The notes beneath the pieces are model-generated. The model worked only from the letters and a program-made list of their open reading frames with translations, had not been told where the DNA came from and did not search any database. A stretch of DNA of 64,000 nucleotides. Origin: Lacibacter cauensis (GTDB lineage Bacteria > Bacteroidota > Bacteroidia > Chitinophagales > Chitinophagaceae). A program made the position numbers and the translations under genes. Positions 24,172 to 32,876 of the stretch are shown here, one piece after another. The stretch spans positions 445,953 through 509,952 of the forward strand of contig NZ_VLLE01000002.1 in NCBI RefSeq assembly GCF_007830055.1, read 5' to 3'. How positions within the stretch are numbered: the first letter of the stretch is position 1; every line of letters starts with the position of its first letter.

Positions 24172-24936
24172 ATGTCAACAGTAAAAGAAATACAGCAATA
24201 CGTGCATTTTCATGGTGCACCAACAAAAGGAAAAATTTTAATGGTAGCAAGCTCACCTTCCGTGAGTGTACAAACAGGATGGCCTATTGGTTTTTGGGCC
24301 GCTGAATTAACACATCCGTTACGTGTGTTTCAGGAAGCGGGTTACGAAGTTGAACTTGTATCAACCGAAGGTGGTAGACTTGAAATGGATGGCTACTCCA
24401 ACCCAACTGATGCGAGTGGCTATTCCGCTCACGATGTTATTTCGCTGGGCTATATGCAGCAACAATGGTTTAATGATATGCTGGTCAGCACCAAAAAACT
24501 TACTGCAATCAACCCCGACGATTACGCCGGTATTTTTTTAGTAGGCGGACAAGGCCCCATGTATACATTTCGTGGAAACAAAGAATTGGAGCAGCTTTTT
24601 GCAGCATTTTATGAAGCAGGAAAACCCAGTTCTGCAGTGTGCCACAGTACAACCTTGTTACTCGAAGCAAAAACATCAAATGGAGAATTGTTGGTGAAAG
24701 GAAAAACCTGGACAGGCTTTGCAGATGCCGAGGAAGAGTTTGCAGACCAGGCAGTCGGAATGAAAATTCAACCTTACCGCATCGAAACGGAAGCAAGAAA
24801 AATGGAAGGCACTACATTCAAAGTAGCAGCTCCATTCAGCTCCTATGCCATTCAGGATGGAAATTTAATCACTGGTCAGCAGCAAAACAGTGGCGCAGCT
24901 GCAGCCGAACTTTTGGTGAAAGCTCTTGCGCAATAA
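24172..24936 (+). CDS. Class I glutamine amidotransferase-like protein of the DJ-1/PfpI (Hsp31-like) superfamily
   Basis: 254 residues from the ATG at 24172; 26 upstream codons cross the promoter region and are rejected. The fold markers are GKILMVASSP, TGWPIGFWAAELTHPLRVF with the conserved Glu, IFLVGGQGPMYTF, and the nucleophile elbow AVCHSTTLLLEA with the active Cys. TGFADAEEEF follows as in Hsp31-like members. Such proteins act as glyoxalase III/deglycase-type enzymes or chaperones against reactive aldehydes. Divergent partner of the HxlR regulator, which suggests aldehyde or electrophile response. Confidence 0.88.
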   Translation: MSTVKEIQQYVHFHGAPTKGKILMVASSPSVSVQTGWPIGFWAAELTHPLRVFQEAGYEVELVSTEGGRLEMDGYSNPTDASGYSAHDVISLGYMQQQWFNDMLVSTKKLTAINPDDYAGIFLVGGQGPMYTFRGNKELEQLFAAFYEAGKPSSAVCHSTTLLLEAKTSNGELLVKGKTWTGFADAEEEFADQAVGMKIQPYRIETEARKMEGTTFKVAAPFSSYAIQDGNLITGQQQNSGAAAAELLVKALAQ

Positions 24937-24996
24937 ATTCGATAGCAATAATTGTTAACAGGCATCTACGATCATGCACATGCGTTCAATTATAAT

Positions 24997-25620
24997 ATGA
25001 AACAATTGCTTGCAGGTTTGGTTTTGATGATTGCGGTAAAGTCTCATGCGCAAATGGTTGAATACTTTGCGGGCGATAAACGTACCGGTATCGATATCAT
25101 GTGGTTCAAAAATTTTCAAAACAAACAGAAAGCAAAAACAGCATTTCTTTATTTCAGTCGTAACAGAGCCAGCGTAAGTTATAAACAGGGATCGGCTGCA
25201 ATGGGTTCTACTAATGCTGTTTCATATAATTTCAAAAATGGATTGGGGCTTGTTACTGTTGCATCTTTTGTAAATGCCGGGTTTGTACCCAAAGCAGGCG
25301 TTCAATATTACCGGCAGTCGGGTAACTTCATGTTTTTCGGTTGGCTCGTGAGCGATATAAAGAAACAAGGAAATGTTGATTTATTTGGACTCTTTCGTTA
25401 CCAGCCCACTGTATCAGAAAATTGGCGGGGATTGCTGCAAATGGAATTGTTTCCTGTTTATCAACCATCATCGGAACTATGGAATATCATAGAGCGTGTG
25501 CGATTGGGTGCAAAGTATCGTGCATGGAGTAGAGGGCTGATGATGGATTTTCAGCAAACAGGAAAAAATAATTTCATCGGTACAAGTAATCTCGGCGCTT
25601 TCATTCGATATGAATTCTAA
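24997..25620 (+). CDS. Hypothetical secreted protein, likely outer-membrane beta-barrel
   Basis: 207 residues from the ATG at 24997, where a signal peptide follows directly (LLAGLVLMIAVKSHAQ). The mature part has alternating hydrophobic/polar strands rich in Tyr, Phe and Trp (GVQYYRQSGNFMFFGWLVSD, WRGLLQMELFPVYQ) and ends GAFIRYEF with a terminal aromatic, the usual barrel C-terminus. No family name can be given. It lies between the DJ-1/PfpI gene (60 nt) and a reductase gene (36 nt) on the same strand. Confidence 0.65.
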   Translation: MKQLLAGLVLMIAVKSHAQMVEYFAGDKRTGIDIMWFKNFQNKQKAKTAFLYFSRNRASVSYKQGSAAMGSTNAVSYNFKNGLGLVTVASFVNAGFVPKAGVQYYRQSGNFMFFGWLVSDIKKQGNVDLFGLFRYQPTVSENWRGLLQMELFPVYQPSSELWNIIERVRLGAKYRAWSRGLMMDFQQTGKNNFIGTSNLGAFIRYEF

Positions 25621-25656
25621 AAACATTCCTTATACTACAGAAAATTTAAACAGCAT

Positions 25657-26274
25657 ATGAAAATAGCAATCATCGGTACCGGCAATGTAGGCGGTGCATT
25701 GGCAACCAAATGGGCACAAAAAGGACATGTCGTTTATTTAGGCGTAAAAGATCAACAAGCGTTTAAAGGAAAAGAGTTGTTGAAGAATTCAAATACAAGT
25801 GTTCATTTTGTGCAAGAAGCAGTTTCGTTGGCCGATGTGATTTTAATTGCAACTCCTGCCACTGTTGCAACAGAAGTAGCACAATCGTTGGGTGATACAA
25901 CGGGCAAAATAATTATTGACAGTATGAATGTTGTTATGGGGCGTGGGCCACTGGGATTTACCAATACAGCAGATGCAATTCTTGCACATACACAAACGAA
26001 AGATGTGGTGAAATGTTTTAACACAACCGGTTTCAATAATATGCTCGATCCTGTTTACAATAATGTTCCTATTGATGTTTTTGTTGCAGGTGATAGTGTA
26101 AAAGGGAAAGAATTAGCGAAGCAACTTGCTGCCGATGCAGGCTTTGCTGCATGTTATGATGTTGGCGGCAATGATCGGTTTCAACTGATGGAACAGTTTG
26201 CATTTTTCTGGATCAACCTGGCGATGTTCCAGGGGCAGGGCAGAGAGATTGCTTTTAAATTACTCAAACGATAA
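25657..26274 (+). CDS. NADPH-dependent reductase of the F420-dependent NADP oxidoreductase-like family
   Basis: 205 residues. The N-terminal Rossmann motif is IAIIGTGNVGGALATKWAQKGHVVYLGVKD, then DVILIATPATV and KCFNTTGFNNMLDPVY, as in COG2085 proteins (NADPH:F420 oxidoreductase, metalloreductase STEAP-like). In non-methanogens such proteins are general NADPH-binding reductases; no F420 use can be claimed. It is followed after 9 nt by the bestrophin gene. Confidence 0.85.
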   Translation: MKIAIIGTGNVGGALATKWAQKGHVVYLGVKDQQAFKGKELLKNSNTSVHFVQEAVSLADVILIATPATVATEVAQSLGDTTGKIIIDSMNVVMGRGPLGFTNTADAILAHTQTKDVVKCFNTTGFNNMLDPVYNNVPIDVFVAGDSVKGKELAKQLAADAGFAACYDVGGNDRFQLMEQFAFFWINLAMFQGQGREIAFKLLKR

Positions 26275-26283
26275 AACGTTTTT

Positions 26284-27222
26284 ATGATTGTACGAAAAGT
26301 ATTTAATCCGCTGGCTGTAGCCCGCTACATGAAAACAGAATTGCTTGTAGCATTTGTTGTATCGTCTGCCGTTTACTTTTTGTACCACAACAGGCATATT
26401 CAAAATGTAAGTCTTCCTTTTTCAATTGCTGCAATTATGGGCAGCGCATTAGCCATCTTTCTTGCGTTCAGGAATAACAACGCTTACAGCCGTTGGTGGG
26501 AGGCAAGAACAATCTGGGGTGGTATCATCAACAACAGCCGCATTTTTGCAAGACAGATTATTGCCAATGCTGATAGTGCCGTACAAACCGGAAAAGCGTC
26601 TGCAACAGATGCGCAGCGGTTTAAAGAAGAAATGATTTTCCGGCAAATTGCTTTTGCACATGCACTACGTTTACAGTTGCGTACGCAAAGCAACAACGAT
26701 GAGTACAGGGCATTGTTAGCTGCTGATGAATTTGTAAACATCAGCCAAAAGCAAAACCCGGCCAATTACATGTTGCTGATACAGGGAAAACGAATTAAAG
26801 AAGCAATGAAAGCTGAACTGCTTGGTGCGTTTGATAACATTAGTCTGGAACCAACACTTGCAGGGTTTAATAATTTTCAAGGCAGTTGCGAACGGATAAA
26901 GAACACACCTTTGTTGCGACAGTATCATTACTTCACCCGCTTATTTCTATTGGCATTTATGCTTGTGTTACCATTTTCGCTTATTACCGATTTTAGCAAA
27001 ATGGGCGTAACCTGGTTGATGATTCCTGTAAGTATTTTGATCTCGTTTGTATTTGCTGTGATGGGTAAAGTGGGTGAGGTAAATGAAGATCCTTTTGAAA
27101 ATCGTATTACGGATGTTCCGTTAACTTCCATCTGTACAAACATTGAAAGGGATTTAAAAGAAATGTTGGGATCTGACATGCTCCCCCCAAAACTTACTCC
27201 GCAAAACGGATTTTTATATTGA
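26284..27222 (+). CDS. Bestrophin-like ion channel
   Basis: 312 residues. The N-terminal helices and the signature GSALAIFLAFRNNNAYSRWWEARTIWGGIINNSR (about 52-86) identify the bestrophin/UPF0187 family, pentameric anion or cation channels. A second pair of TM helices lies at about 218-260 (LFLLAFMLVLPFSLITDF, LMIPVSILISFVFAVM), and EVNEDPFENRITDVPLTSIC near 265-285 is the conserved C-terminal segment. Ion preference cannot be read from sequence. It may be co-transcribed with the upstream reductase. Confidence 0.92.
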   Translation: MIVRKVFNPLAVARYMKTELLVAFVVSSAVYFLYHNRHIQNVSLPFSIAAIMGSALAIFLAFRNNNAYSRWWEARTIWGGIINNSRIFARQIIANADSAVQTGKASATDAQRFKEEMIFRQIAFAHALRLQLRTQSNNDEYRALLAADEFVNISQKQNPANYMLLIQGKRIKEAMKAELLGAFDNISLEPTLAGFNNFQGSCERIKNTPLLRQYHYFTRLFLLAFMLVLPFSLITDFSKMGVTWLMIPVSILISFVFAVMGKVGEVNEDPFENRITDVPLTSICTNIERDLKEMLGSDMLPPKLTPQNGFLY

Positions 27223-27329
27223 TTTTAAGTAGGCAGTCCTGCAAATTAAAAAGTAACGAAACGGCCTATTACTGTTATCTCTACAGTGAACTGTTGTATT
27301 TTTAACAGTATCAAACTGCAATCCTTTTT

Positions 27330-28079
27330 ATGAAACATATTCTCCCTGTATTCCTTTTCAGCTTAATCTTCCTGGCAACAGCAGCAGCAGCGCAACAAAA
27401 ACCAACTTATGTAATTGTGCATGGTGCATGGGGCGGCAGCTGGGCATTTAAAAAAGTTGATTCTCTGCTTACGGCTGGTGGTGCAGTGGTGTATCGTCCG
27501 TCGTTAACAGGGCAGGGCGAACGGGTGCATTTAGCTTCGTTGCAGGTTGGATTGGAAACGCATATCAACGATGTGGTGAATATGATTTTATACGAAGATT
27601 TGCAAAACGTAATTTTAGTTGGACATAGTTACGGTGGTATGGTTGTCACCGGTGTTGCCGATCGTGTGCCTGGCCGCATCAGCAAACTCATTTATCTCGA
27701 TGCATTTGTACCGGAGCATGGCGAAAGTGTATTGAGTATACAAGGTGCAAGAGCCGATGGTTTGATGAAGATGGCCAGCAATGGTTTTCTTATTCCGGTG
27801 TGGGTAAAGAAAGACCAGGCACCACCCAAAGATGTACCGCATCCGGTTAAAACATTTACCGATACAATCCAGTTAACGAATCCACTTCGTTTAAAAATCC
27901 CAACAACCTATATTCTTACTGTGGCAAAAGGTACTGATGCCAAGGCTGATGATTTTGCGTTGCAGGCGGAGCGTGCACGTAAAAAGAACTGGCCGGTATT
28001 GATTCTGGAAGCAGATCACAATCCGCAATGGTCAGCTCCCGAAGCATTTGTACAAATGTTGAAGAAACTGGCGAACTAA
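27330..28079 (+). CDS. Secreted alpha/beta hydrolase (EstC/pyrethroid-hydrolase-like esterase)
   Basis: 249 residues with a signal peptide (1-21, ending AAAAQQ). The oxyanion loop HGAWGGSW (about 30-37), the nucleophile elbow GHSYGG (Ser about 96) and the late catalytic His in EADHNPQW (about 229) give the triad; the acid is probably in the YLDAFVPEHGE/TVAKGTDAK region. This arrangement is typical of small-ester hydrolases such as salicylate or pyrethroid esterases. Substrate unknown; predicted periplasmic or secreted. Confidence 0.88.
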   Translation: MKHILPVFLFSLIFLATAAAAQQKPTYVIVHGAWGGSWAFKKVDSLLTAGGAVVYRPSLTGQGERVHLASLQVGLETHINDVVNMILYEDLQNVILVGHSYGGMVVTGVADRVPGRISKLIYLDAFVPEHGESVLSIQGARADGLMKMASNGFLIPVWVKKDQAPPKDVPHPVKTFTDTIQLTNPLRLKIPTTYILTVAKGTDAKADDFALQAERARKKNWPVLILEADHNPQWSAPEAFVQMLKKLAN

Positions 28080-28105
28080 CATACATGAACCTAACAGTTG
28101 CCGGT

Positions 28106-28140
28106 AAGCGTAATGAACGAAAATTCATTACGCTTTTTTC
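28106..28140 (+). terminator. Terminator after the esterase gene
   Basis: AAGCGTAATGA (28106-28116) pairs with TCATTACGCTT (28125-28135), followed by a T-run. Confidence 0.88.
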
Positions 28141-28251
28141 TGTGTTGTAACTGCAATAATAAGTTCGCAGGAAACTGTATCTTCAATGTATCCATCATCC
28201 ACTACCTGTTGAAAGCAAAGCCATATTGTTAACGATTATCGATGTTCTTCC

Positions 28252-30036
28252 ATGATGCAATCTGTAGAAAACAAACTGCTTTGCCGGCAGTCGTTGCTGC
28301 TCCTGCTTGGTGAAATGAGTGATGAGCAGTTAGACAACATTTTACAACTTACAACGATCCTTTCGTTTGAAGCGGGCGAATACCTGTTTCAACAGGGAGA
28401 AAAGGGCGATTCATTTTATATCGTTCTGTCGGGCCGCTTTCGTGCCATGCAACATAACGAAGATGGTATTTTTATTCTCGGCGATATCTCTACTGGAGAA
28501 CCGATTGGTGAATTTTCATTGTTTACCAATGAACCGCATAGTGCTTCGGTTGTTGCCTTACGCAAATCGCTTATTCTGAAATTGGCTGATGCCGATTATT
28601 TAAAACTGGTACAGCAGTTTCCTTCCTTTGCCAATACCATTACCAAGTTTGTGATTGACCGTATGCGGCGCAATGTGCATCAGACAAAAATGGATGCAGC
28701 GCCTAAAAATATTGCAGTGGTTAATCTGCAACCCAATCATGATGTAAGCGCCTATACCGAAGCAATTGAAGCGGAACTGCAACGAATGGGTTTTGGCATC
28801 AGCATTTACAACTATGCATCGCATGGCGATAAAGATTACCAACTTACGTTTGATGAAATGGAAAAGCAGGCAGGGCTTAATTTCCTTGTATGCGATATCG
28901 ATAACCAGGAATGGGCCCGACAGTGTATTGCTTATTGCGACCTTGTAATTGTTGCAACAGATTTTTATGCCGACAGTCACTTGTACGATATTGAAAAAGT
29001 GCTGCACCTGTACACCGATAATGTGATGAATAAAAAGATTTACCTGTTGTTGTTGCACAACGAACATGCAGCATTGCCGGTGCACACCAACAGATGGTTT
29101 CATGGACGAAAAGCCGATTTGCATTTACACATGCGCAAACAGCATGCAGCCGATACACGCAGGTTCTGTCGTATTGTAACACACCAGGCAATCGGGTTGG
29201 TATTGGGCGGTGGCGGTGCAAGAGGTTTCGCACATGTAGGCGCCGCAATGGCATTGATGGAGCAAGGCGTTGAATTTGATTTTATTGGTGGCACCAGTGC
29301 GGGGGCCGTGTATGGTGCAGGTTTATCGTTCTTTGATTTTGATTTTGAAAAAATTGATGCTATGTGCAGGCTGGCAGCCGACAGCAAACTCACTTCAAAC
29401 GATTTAACGCTGCCCATTGTATCGCTTATGAGTGGCAAAAAGATTCGTAAGTTTTTAGATACCATGTTTGGCGATGCACACCTCGAAGATCTTTGGGTGA
29501 ATACCTATTGTGTATCGGCTAACTTTTCCAACGCTTCGTTGAAAGTGCATGAAAAGGGTTTAACAAAGTTGCAGGTAGCCGCAAGTATGGCTATCCCCGG
29601 TGTGTTTCCGCCGGTTATAATCAACAAGCATCTCCACATCGACGGCGGTGTAATTGATAACCTGCCTGTTGAAGCCATGTATAAAAAACCGGTACGGCAT
29701 ATCATCGCTGTGTCCTTATCGTCTGAAGAAACACCAATGGTCGATCTGCACGAAGTGCCTTCTTCATGGGAATTATTCTGGAACAAACTCACAAATACAA
29801 CCGGCTATCATTTGCCGGGCATTTCATCCATATTGGTCAACAGCATTACCATCAACAGCCGTCATCGGATGGAGAGTAGCAAGCCAAACGTATCGGTATT
29901 TCTTGAACTGGATTTGAGAGAGTTTAAGTTCCTGGATTGGAACAACTGGCAGCAGCTGATTTCGAAAGGCTATTCGCAAACCAAACAAAAGCTGGACGAA
30001 ACAAAACAGGAATTACAGTTCTGGAAACAAAATTGA
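28252..30036 (+). CDS. Patatin-like phospholipase with N-terminal cyclic-nucleotide-binding domain (NTE type)
   Basis: 594 residues. Residues about 15-140 form a CNB domain (FEAGEYLFQQGEKGDSFYIVLSGRF; GEPIGEFSLFTNEPHSASVVA). Residues about 155-300 look like the degenerate MinD/ParA-type middle domain of neuropathy-target-esterase homologues (NIAVVNLQPNHDVSAYTEAIEAEL; CDLVIVATD). The patatin domain follows: oxyanion GGGGARGFAHVG (about 322-333), nucleophile GTSAG (about 349-353), and HIDGGVIDNLP with the catalytic Asp. It hydrolyses phospholipid or lysophospholipid acyl chains, perhaps under nucleotide control. The CNB phosphate loop does not show a full cNMP consensus, so ligand binding is uncertain. 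Confidence 0.9.
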   Translation: MMQSVENKLLCRQSLLLLLGEMSDEQLDNILQLTTILSFEAGEYLFQQGEKGDSFYIVLSGRFRAMQHNEDGIFILGDISTGEPIGEFSLFTNEPHSASVVALRKSLILKLADADYLKLVQQFPSFANTITKFVIDRMRRNVHQTKMDAAPKNIAVVNLQPNHDVSAYTEAIEAELQRMGFGISIYNYASHGDKDYQLTFDEMEKQAGLNFLVCDIDNQEWARQCIAYCDLVIVATDFYADSHLYDIEKVLHLYTDNVMNKKIYLLLLHNEHAALPVHTNRWFHGRKADLHLHMRKQHAADTRRFCRIVTHQAIGLVLGGGGARGFAHVGAAMALMEQGVEFDFIGGTSAGAVYGAGLSFFDFDFEKIDAMCRLAADSKLTSNDLTLPIVSLMSGKKIRKFLDTMFGDAHLEDLWVNTYCVSANFSNASLKVHEKGLTKLQVAASMAIPGVFPPVIINKHLHIDGGVIDNLPVEAMYKKPVRHIIAVSLSSEETPMVDLHEVPSSWELFWNKLTNTTGYHLPGISSILVNSITINSRHRMESSKPNVSVFLELDLREFKFLDWNNWQQLISKGYSQTKQKLDETKQELQFWKQN

Positions 30037-30087
30037 TTTTTTGCGGCAGCGTATTTCACCGAAACAGTTTACTGCATCTATTAAAAC

Positions 30088-30119
30088 AAACAGGCCCGGC
30101 AAAATGCCCGACCTGTTTT
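30088..30119. terminator. Imperfect hairpin between convergent patatin and Usp genes
   Basis: AAACAGG (30088-30094) pairs with CCTGTTT (30112-30118); the inner stem has two mismatches. A/T flanks on both sides. Confidence 0.6.
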
Positions 30120-30141
30120 GTATCAATCAACGAGTAACTGT

Positions 30142-30963
30142 TTATTCATGCATCACCATTACCGGTACATCGCTGTGGAATACCAGTTCTTTGGTATGAC
30201 TGCCTGCAAAGATTTTCTCCAGTAAATTATGTTTCTGCGGTATTACAAGCAGTAATTCAATACTGTATTTGTTGGCGTATTCATTCAAGCCGTCTACCAT
30301 ATCTTCTTTATCAATAAAATGATATTGCGGATGGTAATGTTCGAACATGGTTTCCACCAATCCGCTTTGGAACGGTGTATCGTTGGTCCATTGTCTGTTT
30401 TTAAAATCAACATTCAATACATGCAAACGGGCGCCCGTTGCTTTTATCAGTTCTTTCACCATATCATCGGGAATGGTACGCACCACATCACGAAAGTCGG
30501 TGGTTAATCCAATATCGTTTATTCTGGTAAACACAGCGTTTTCCGGAACAATCAGCACAGGTACTTTACAGTGTTTCGAAATACTGAGTGTATTACTGCC
30601 AATCAGCGTTTCTTTTGCTTTACCGGCACCTGTAATGCCCATCACAATAAAAGAAATCTGCAGAACTTCAGTTAAGTCCTGTATCACATCAAGCAGTTTG
30701 CCATCGAACAGCAGTTGTTCTACTTTAACCATTGGCTCCAGTTCTGAAAGCTGATTGGCGAGTAACTGCAATTCTTTCTTTTTTATTTCACGCATACTTT
30801 CCGGCGAAAGCTCAATGCCTTGGTACAACGGAAAAATAAGTGGCTGTTCGTACGCATGCACCAGCATCAGTTTGCCGCCTACCTGTTTGGCATAGTGCAG
30901 GGCATAAGAGGCGGCGTTGAGTGAAGTTGACGAAAAATCAACAGGGACAAGAATCGCTTTCAT
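30142..30963 (-). CDS. Universal stress protein, two tandem Usp domains
   Basis: 273 residues from the ATG at 30963. The first Usp domain (about 1-140) begins KAILVPVDFSSTSLNAASYALHYAKQ and ends with MGITGAGKAKETLIGSNTLSISKHCKVPVLIVP, close to the G-2x-G-9x-G(S/T) nucleotide motif. The second domain (about 150-273) is more divergent and ends LLEKIFAGSHTKELVFHSDVPVMVMH, matching the C-terminal strand. Cytoplasmic stress-response protein of unknown ligand, common in Bacteroidota. Monocistronic. Confidence 0.92.
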   Translation of the reverse strand: MKAILVPVDFSSTSLNAASYALHYAKQVGGKLMLVHAYEQPLIFPLYQGIELSPESMREIKKKELQLLANQLSELEPMVKVEQLLFDGKLLDVIQDLTEVLQISFIVMGITGAGKAKETLIGSNTLSISKHCKVPVLIVPENAVFTRINDIGLTTDFRDVVRTIPDDMVKELIKATGARLHVLNVDFKNRQWTNDTPFQSGLVETMFEHYHPQYHFIDKEDMVDGLNEYANKYSIELLLVIPQKHNLLEKIFAGSHTKELVFHSDVPVMVMHE

Positions 30964-31086
30964 GTGATAAGTTTTAAATAGTACATACAACTAATCTCAC
31001 ATAAAGCTAACCGACCAAACCGGCCCGGACTATGACAACTGTCAGAACTTCCGCAATCTTCAATCAGCGGGTTTGGGGAACAGCCC

Positions 31087-31128
31087 AAAAAAGCGAAAAG
31101 CGTTCAGCAGGCTGCATGAACGCTTTTC
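31087..31128 (-). terminator. Terminator of the histidine operon
   Basis: GAAAAGCGTTCA (31095-31106) and TGAACGCTTTTC (31117-31128) form a 12-bp stem; on the minus strand the stem is followed by GCTTTTTT. It lies 25 nt after the hisB stop codon, ending the operon before any hisH, hisA, hisF or hisI. Confidence 0.88.
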
Positions 31129-31152
31129 AACAATATAAATTAACCTACGGTT

Positions 31153-32316
31153 TTATAAAACGCCTTTGGTTGAAGGCAGGTAATTACTCAACGGATCACG
31201 CTTCACCGCCATGCGGATGGCTTTGGCAAATGCTTTGAAGATGGCTTCAATTTTATGATGCTCATTATCGCCATGACATTCGATATTGAGATTACACTTT
31301 GCCGCATCGCTGAACGATTTAAAGAAGTGGAAGAACATTTCCGTTGGCATTTCACCAATCTTTTCACGGGTGAAGGTAGCATTCCACACAATCCAGTTTC
31401 GGCCGCCAAAATCGATGAGTACTTTTGCATCGGCCTCATCCATCGGCAATGCAAAACCGTAACGTTCCATACCACGTTTATCGGCCAATGCTTTACCAAA
31501 AGCTTCACCTAACGCTATGCCGGTATCTTCAATGGTATGATGTTCGTCGATATGCAGATCGCCATGCGTGGTAATGTTGAGATCCATTTTGCCGTGGCGT
31601 GCAATCTGGTCGAGCATATGATCGAAGAAGCCTAAGCCGGTGTTGATGACTGCTTTACCGCTGCCATCTACATTCAGTTCCACTTTTATTTTTGTTTCGT
31701 TGGTGTTGCGTTCGTGCACCACGGTACGCAAGCCCAGTTTCAGAAACTCATAAATTTCTTTCCAATGCACTGTTTCCAATGCAATGGTTGATGCACGGAG
31801 TTCGGCTACCTGGTCTTGTATTTCTGCAGCACCAAGGTTCGCATCGTTGCTCATCCAGATCGCTTTACAGCCGAGATTTTTTGCCAGCTGCACATCGGTA
31901 ATACGATCGCCGATGACAAATGAATTTGCCAGATCGTATTCCGGATTGTTGATGTATTTGCCAAACATGCCAACGCCGGGTTTACGTGTAGGTGCATTTT
32001 CATGCGGGAACGTACGGTCGATTAACACATCGTTGAACGCAATGCCTTCATTCTTTAAACTGTTCACCACGAAATTGTGTACAGGCCAGAATGTATCTTC
32101 GGGAAAACTATCGGTACCCAAACCATCCTGGTTAGTGGGCATTACCAGTTCATAATCCAGCTCTGCAGCAATCTTACGCAGGTAAAAGAATACATCGGGA
32201 TAAAAGCTGAGTTTATCAAACGAATCCAGTTGATAGGTGGGAGGTGCTTCGTTAATCAACGTACCATCCCGGTCAATAAATAAAACCCGTTTACCTGTTA
32301 TTTGTGTAGTTGACAT
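31153..32316 (-). CDS. hisB: Bifunctional histidinol-phosphatase / imidazoleglycerol-phosphate dehydratase
   Basis: 387 residues from the ATG at 32316; 18 upstream codons fall in a repeat and are rejected. The N-terminal HAD phosphatase (about 1-170) has [11 protein letters not shown] with the nucleophile Asp, PTNQDGLG and [14 protein letters not shown]. The C-terminal IGPD (about 190-387) has [35 protein letters not shown] and [20 protein letters not shown], the HHxxE manganese-site motifs. The protein catalyses steps 7 and 9 of histidine synthesis. Last gene of the his transcript. Confidence 0.96.
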   Translation of the reverse strand: MSTTQITGKRVLFIDRDGTLINEAPPTYQLDSFDKLSFYPDVFFYLRKIAAELDYELVMPTNQDGLGTDSFPEDTFWPVHNFVVNSLKNEGIAFNDVLIDRTFPHENAPTRKPGVGMFGKYINNPEYDLANSFVIGDRITDVQLAKNLGCKAIWMSNDANLGAAEIQDQVAELRASTIALETVHWKEIYEFLKLGLRTVVHERNTNETKIKVELNVDGSGKAVINTGLGFFDHMLDQIARHGKMDLNITTHGDLHIDEHHTIEDTGIALGEAFGKALADKRGMERYGFALPMDEADAKVLIDFGGRNWIVWNATFTREKIGEMPTEMFFHFFKSFSDAAKCNLNIECHGDNEHHKIEAIFKAFAKAIRMAVKRDPLSNYLPSTKGVL

Positions 32317-32337
32317 CTGTTGTTGTTTTCTTGTGTC

Positions 32338-32385
32338 CTTTGTGATACAATGTAGTTGCGCAAAGAGCACAGAGTAATCACAAAG
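32338..32385. repeat. CACAAAG-type inverted repeat between cytochrome c and hisB genes
   Basis: CTTTGTGAT (32338-32346) and ATCACAAAG (32377-32385) are perfect complements; the inner part reads GCGCAAAGAGCACAGAG. Same word family as 5373-5457. Confidence 0.6.
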
Positions 32386-32395
32386 AGCGCTACGT

Positions 32396-32809
32396 TTATT
32401 TGATCTTTGCTCTCGCTACTTTTACTTCAGCAGCAGTTACCAAACTGTATTTATTACCAAAGCTGTTACGTACATAGGTGAGTACATCTGCAATCTGCTG
32501 ATCGGTTAAGTTGGGTTGTGCAGGCATGGGATTATAATAGGTTTCACCATTGATTGTGAGCTCTTCTTCCAGTCCTTTTAAAACAATGTTGATGAGCTGT
32601 GGTTTTGCACCGGCCACCTGTTTTGTTTTGATCAACGGCGGATTTAATCCCTGCAAACCTTTGCCATCCTGCAAATGACAAACAGCACAGTTGTCGTTGT
32701 ATACTTTCTTCCCACGCTCCATTGAAGCTTTTAAGTTGGGCTGTTGCAGGCTGAATGAAAACAGACCAATGCTGGCTGTAAGAATAATAGCAATTGAAAG
32801 TTGTTTCAT
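32396..32809 (-). CDS. Secreted or membrane-anchored class I cytochrome c, inside the his operon
   Basis: 137 residues from the ATG at 32809. An N-terminal hydrophobic segment ([18 protein letters not shown]) acts as signal peptide or anchor. [27 protein letters not shown] holds the CxxCH heme motif (CAVCH), and [27 protein letters not shown] carries the axial Met and the C-terminal helix. A monoheme periplasmic electron carrier or a domain partner of a dehydrogenase. It lies between hisC (67 nt) and hisB (79 nt) on the same strand although it has no known role in histidine synthesis. Confidence 0.9.
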   Translation of the reverse strand: MKQLSIAIILTASIGLFSFSLQQPNLKASMERGKKVYNDNCAVCHLQDGKGLQGLNPPLIKTKQVAGAKPQLINIVLKGLEEELTINGETYYNPMPAQPNLTDQQIADVLTYVRNSFGNKYSLVTAAEVKVARAKIK

Positions 32810-32876
32810 CTTTTGTTGTATGGTTGATTGAAGCAATGAATTTACTGCACCCGCAGCAAATGCCTGCTAACTTTTC

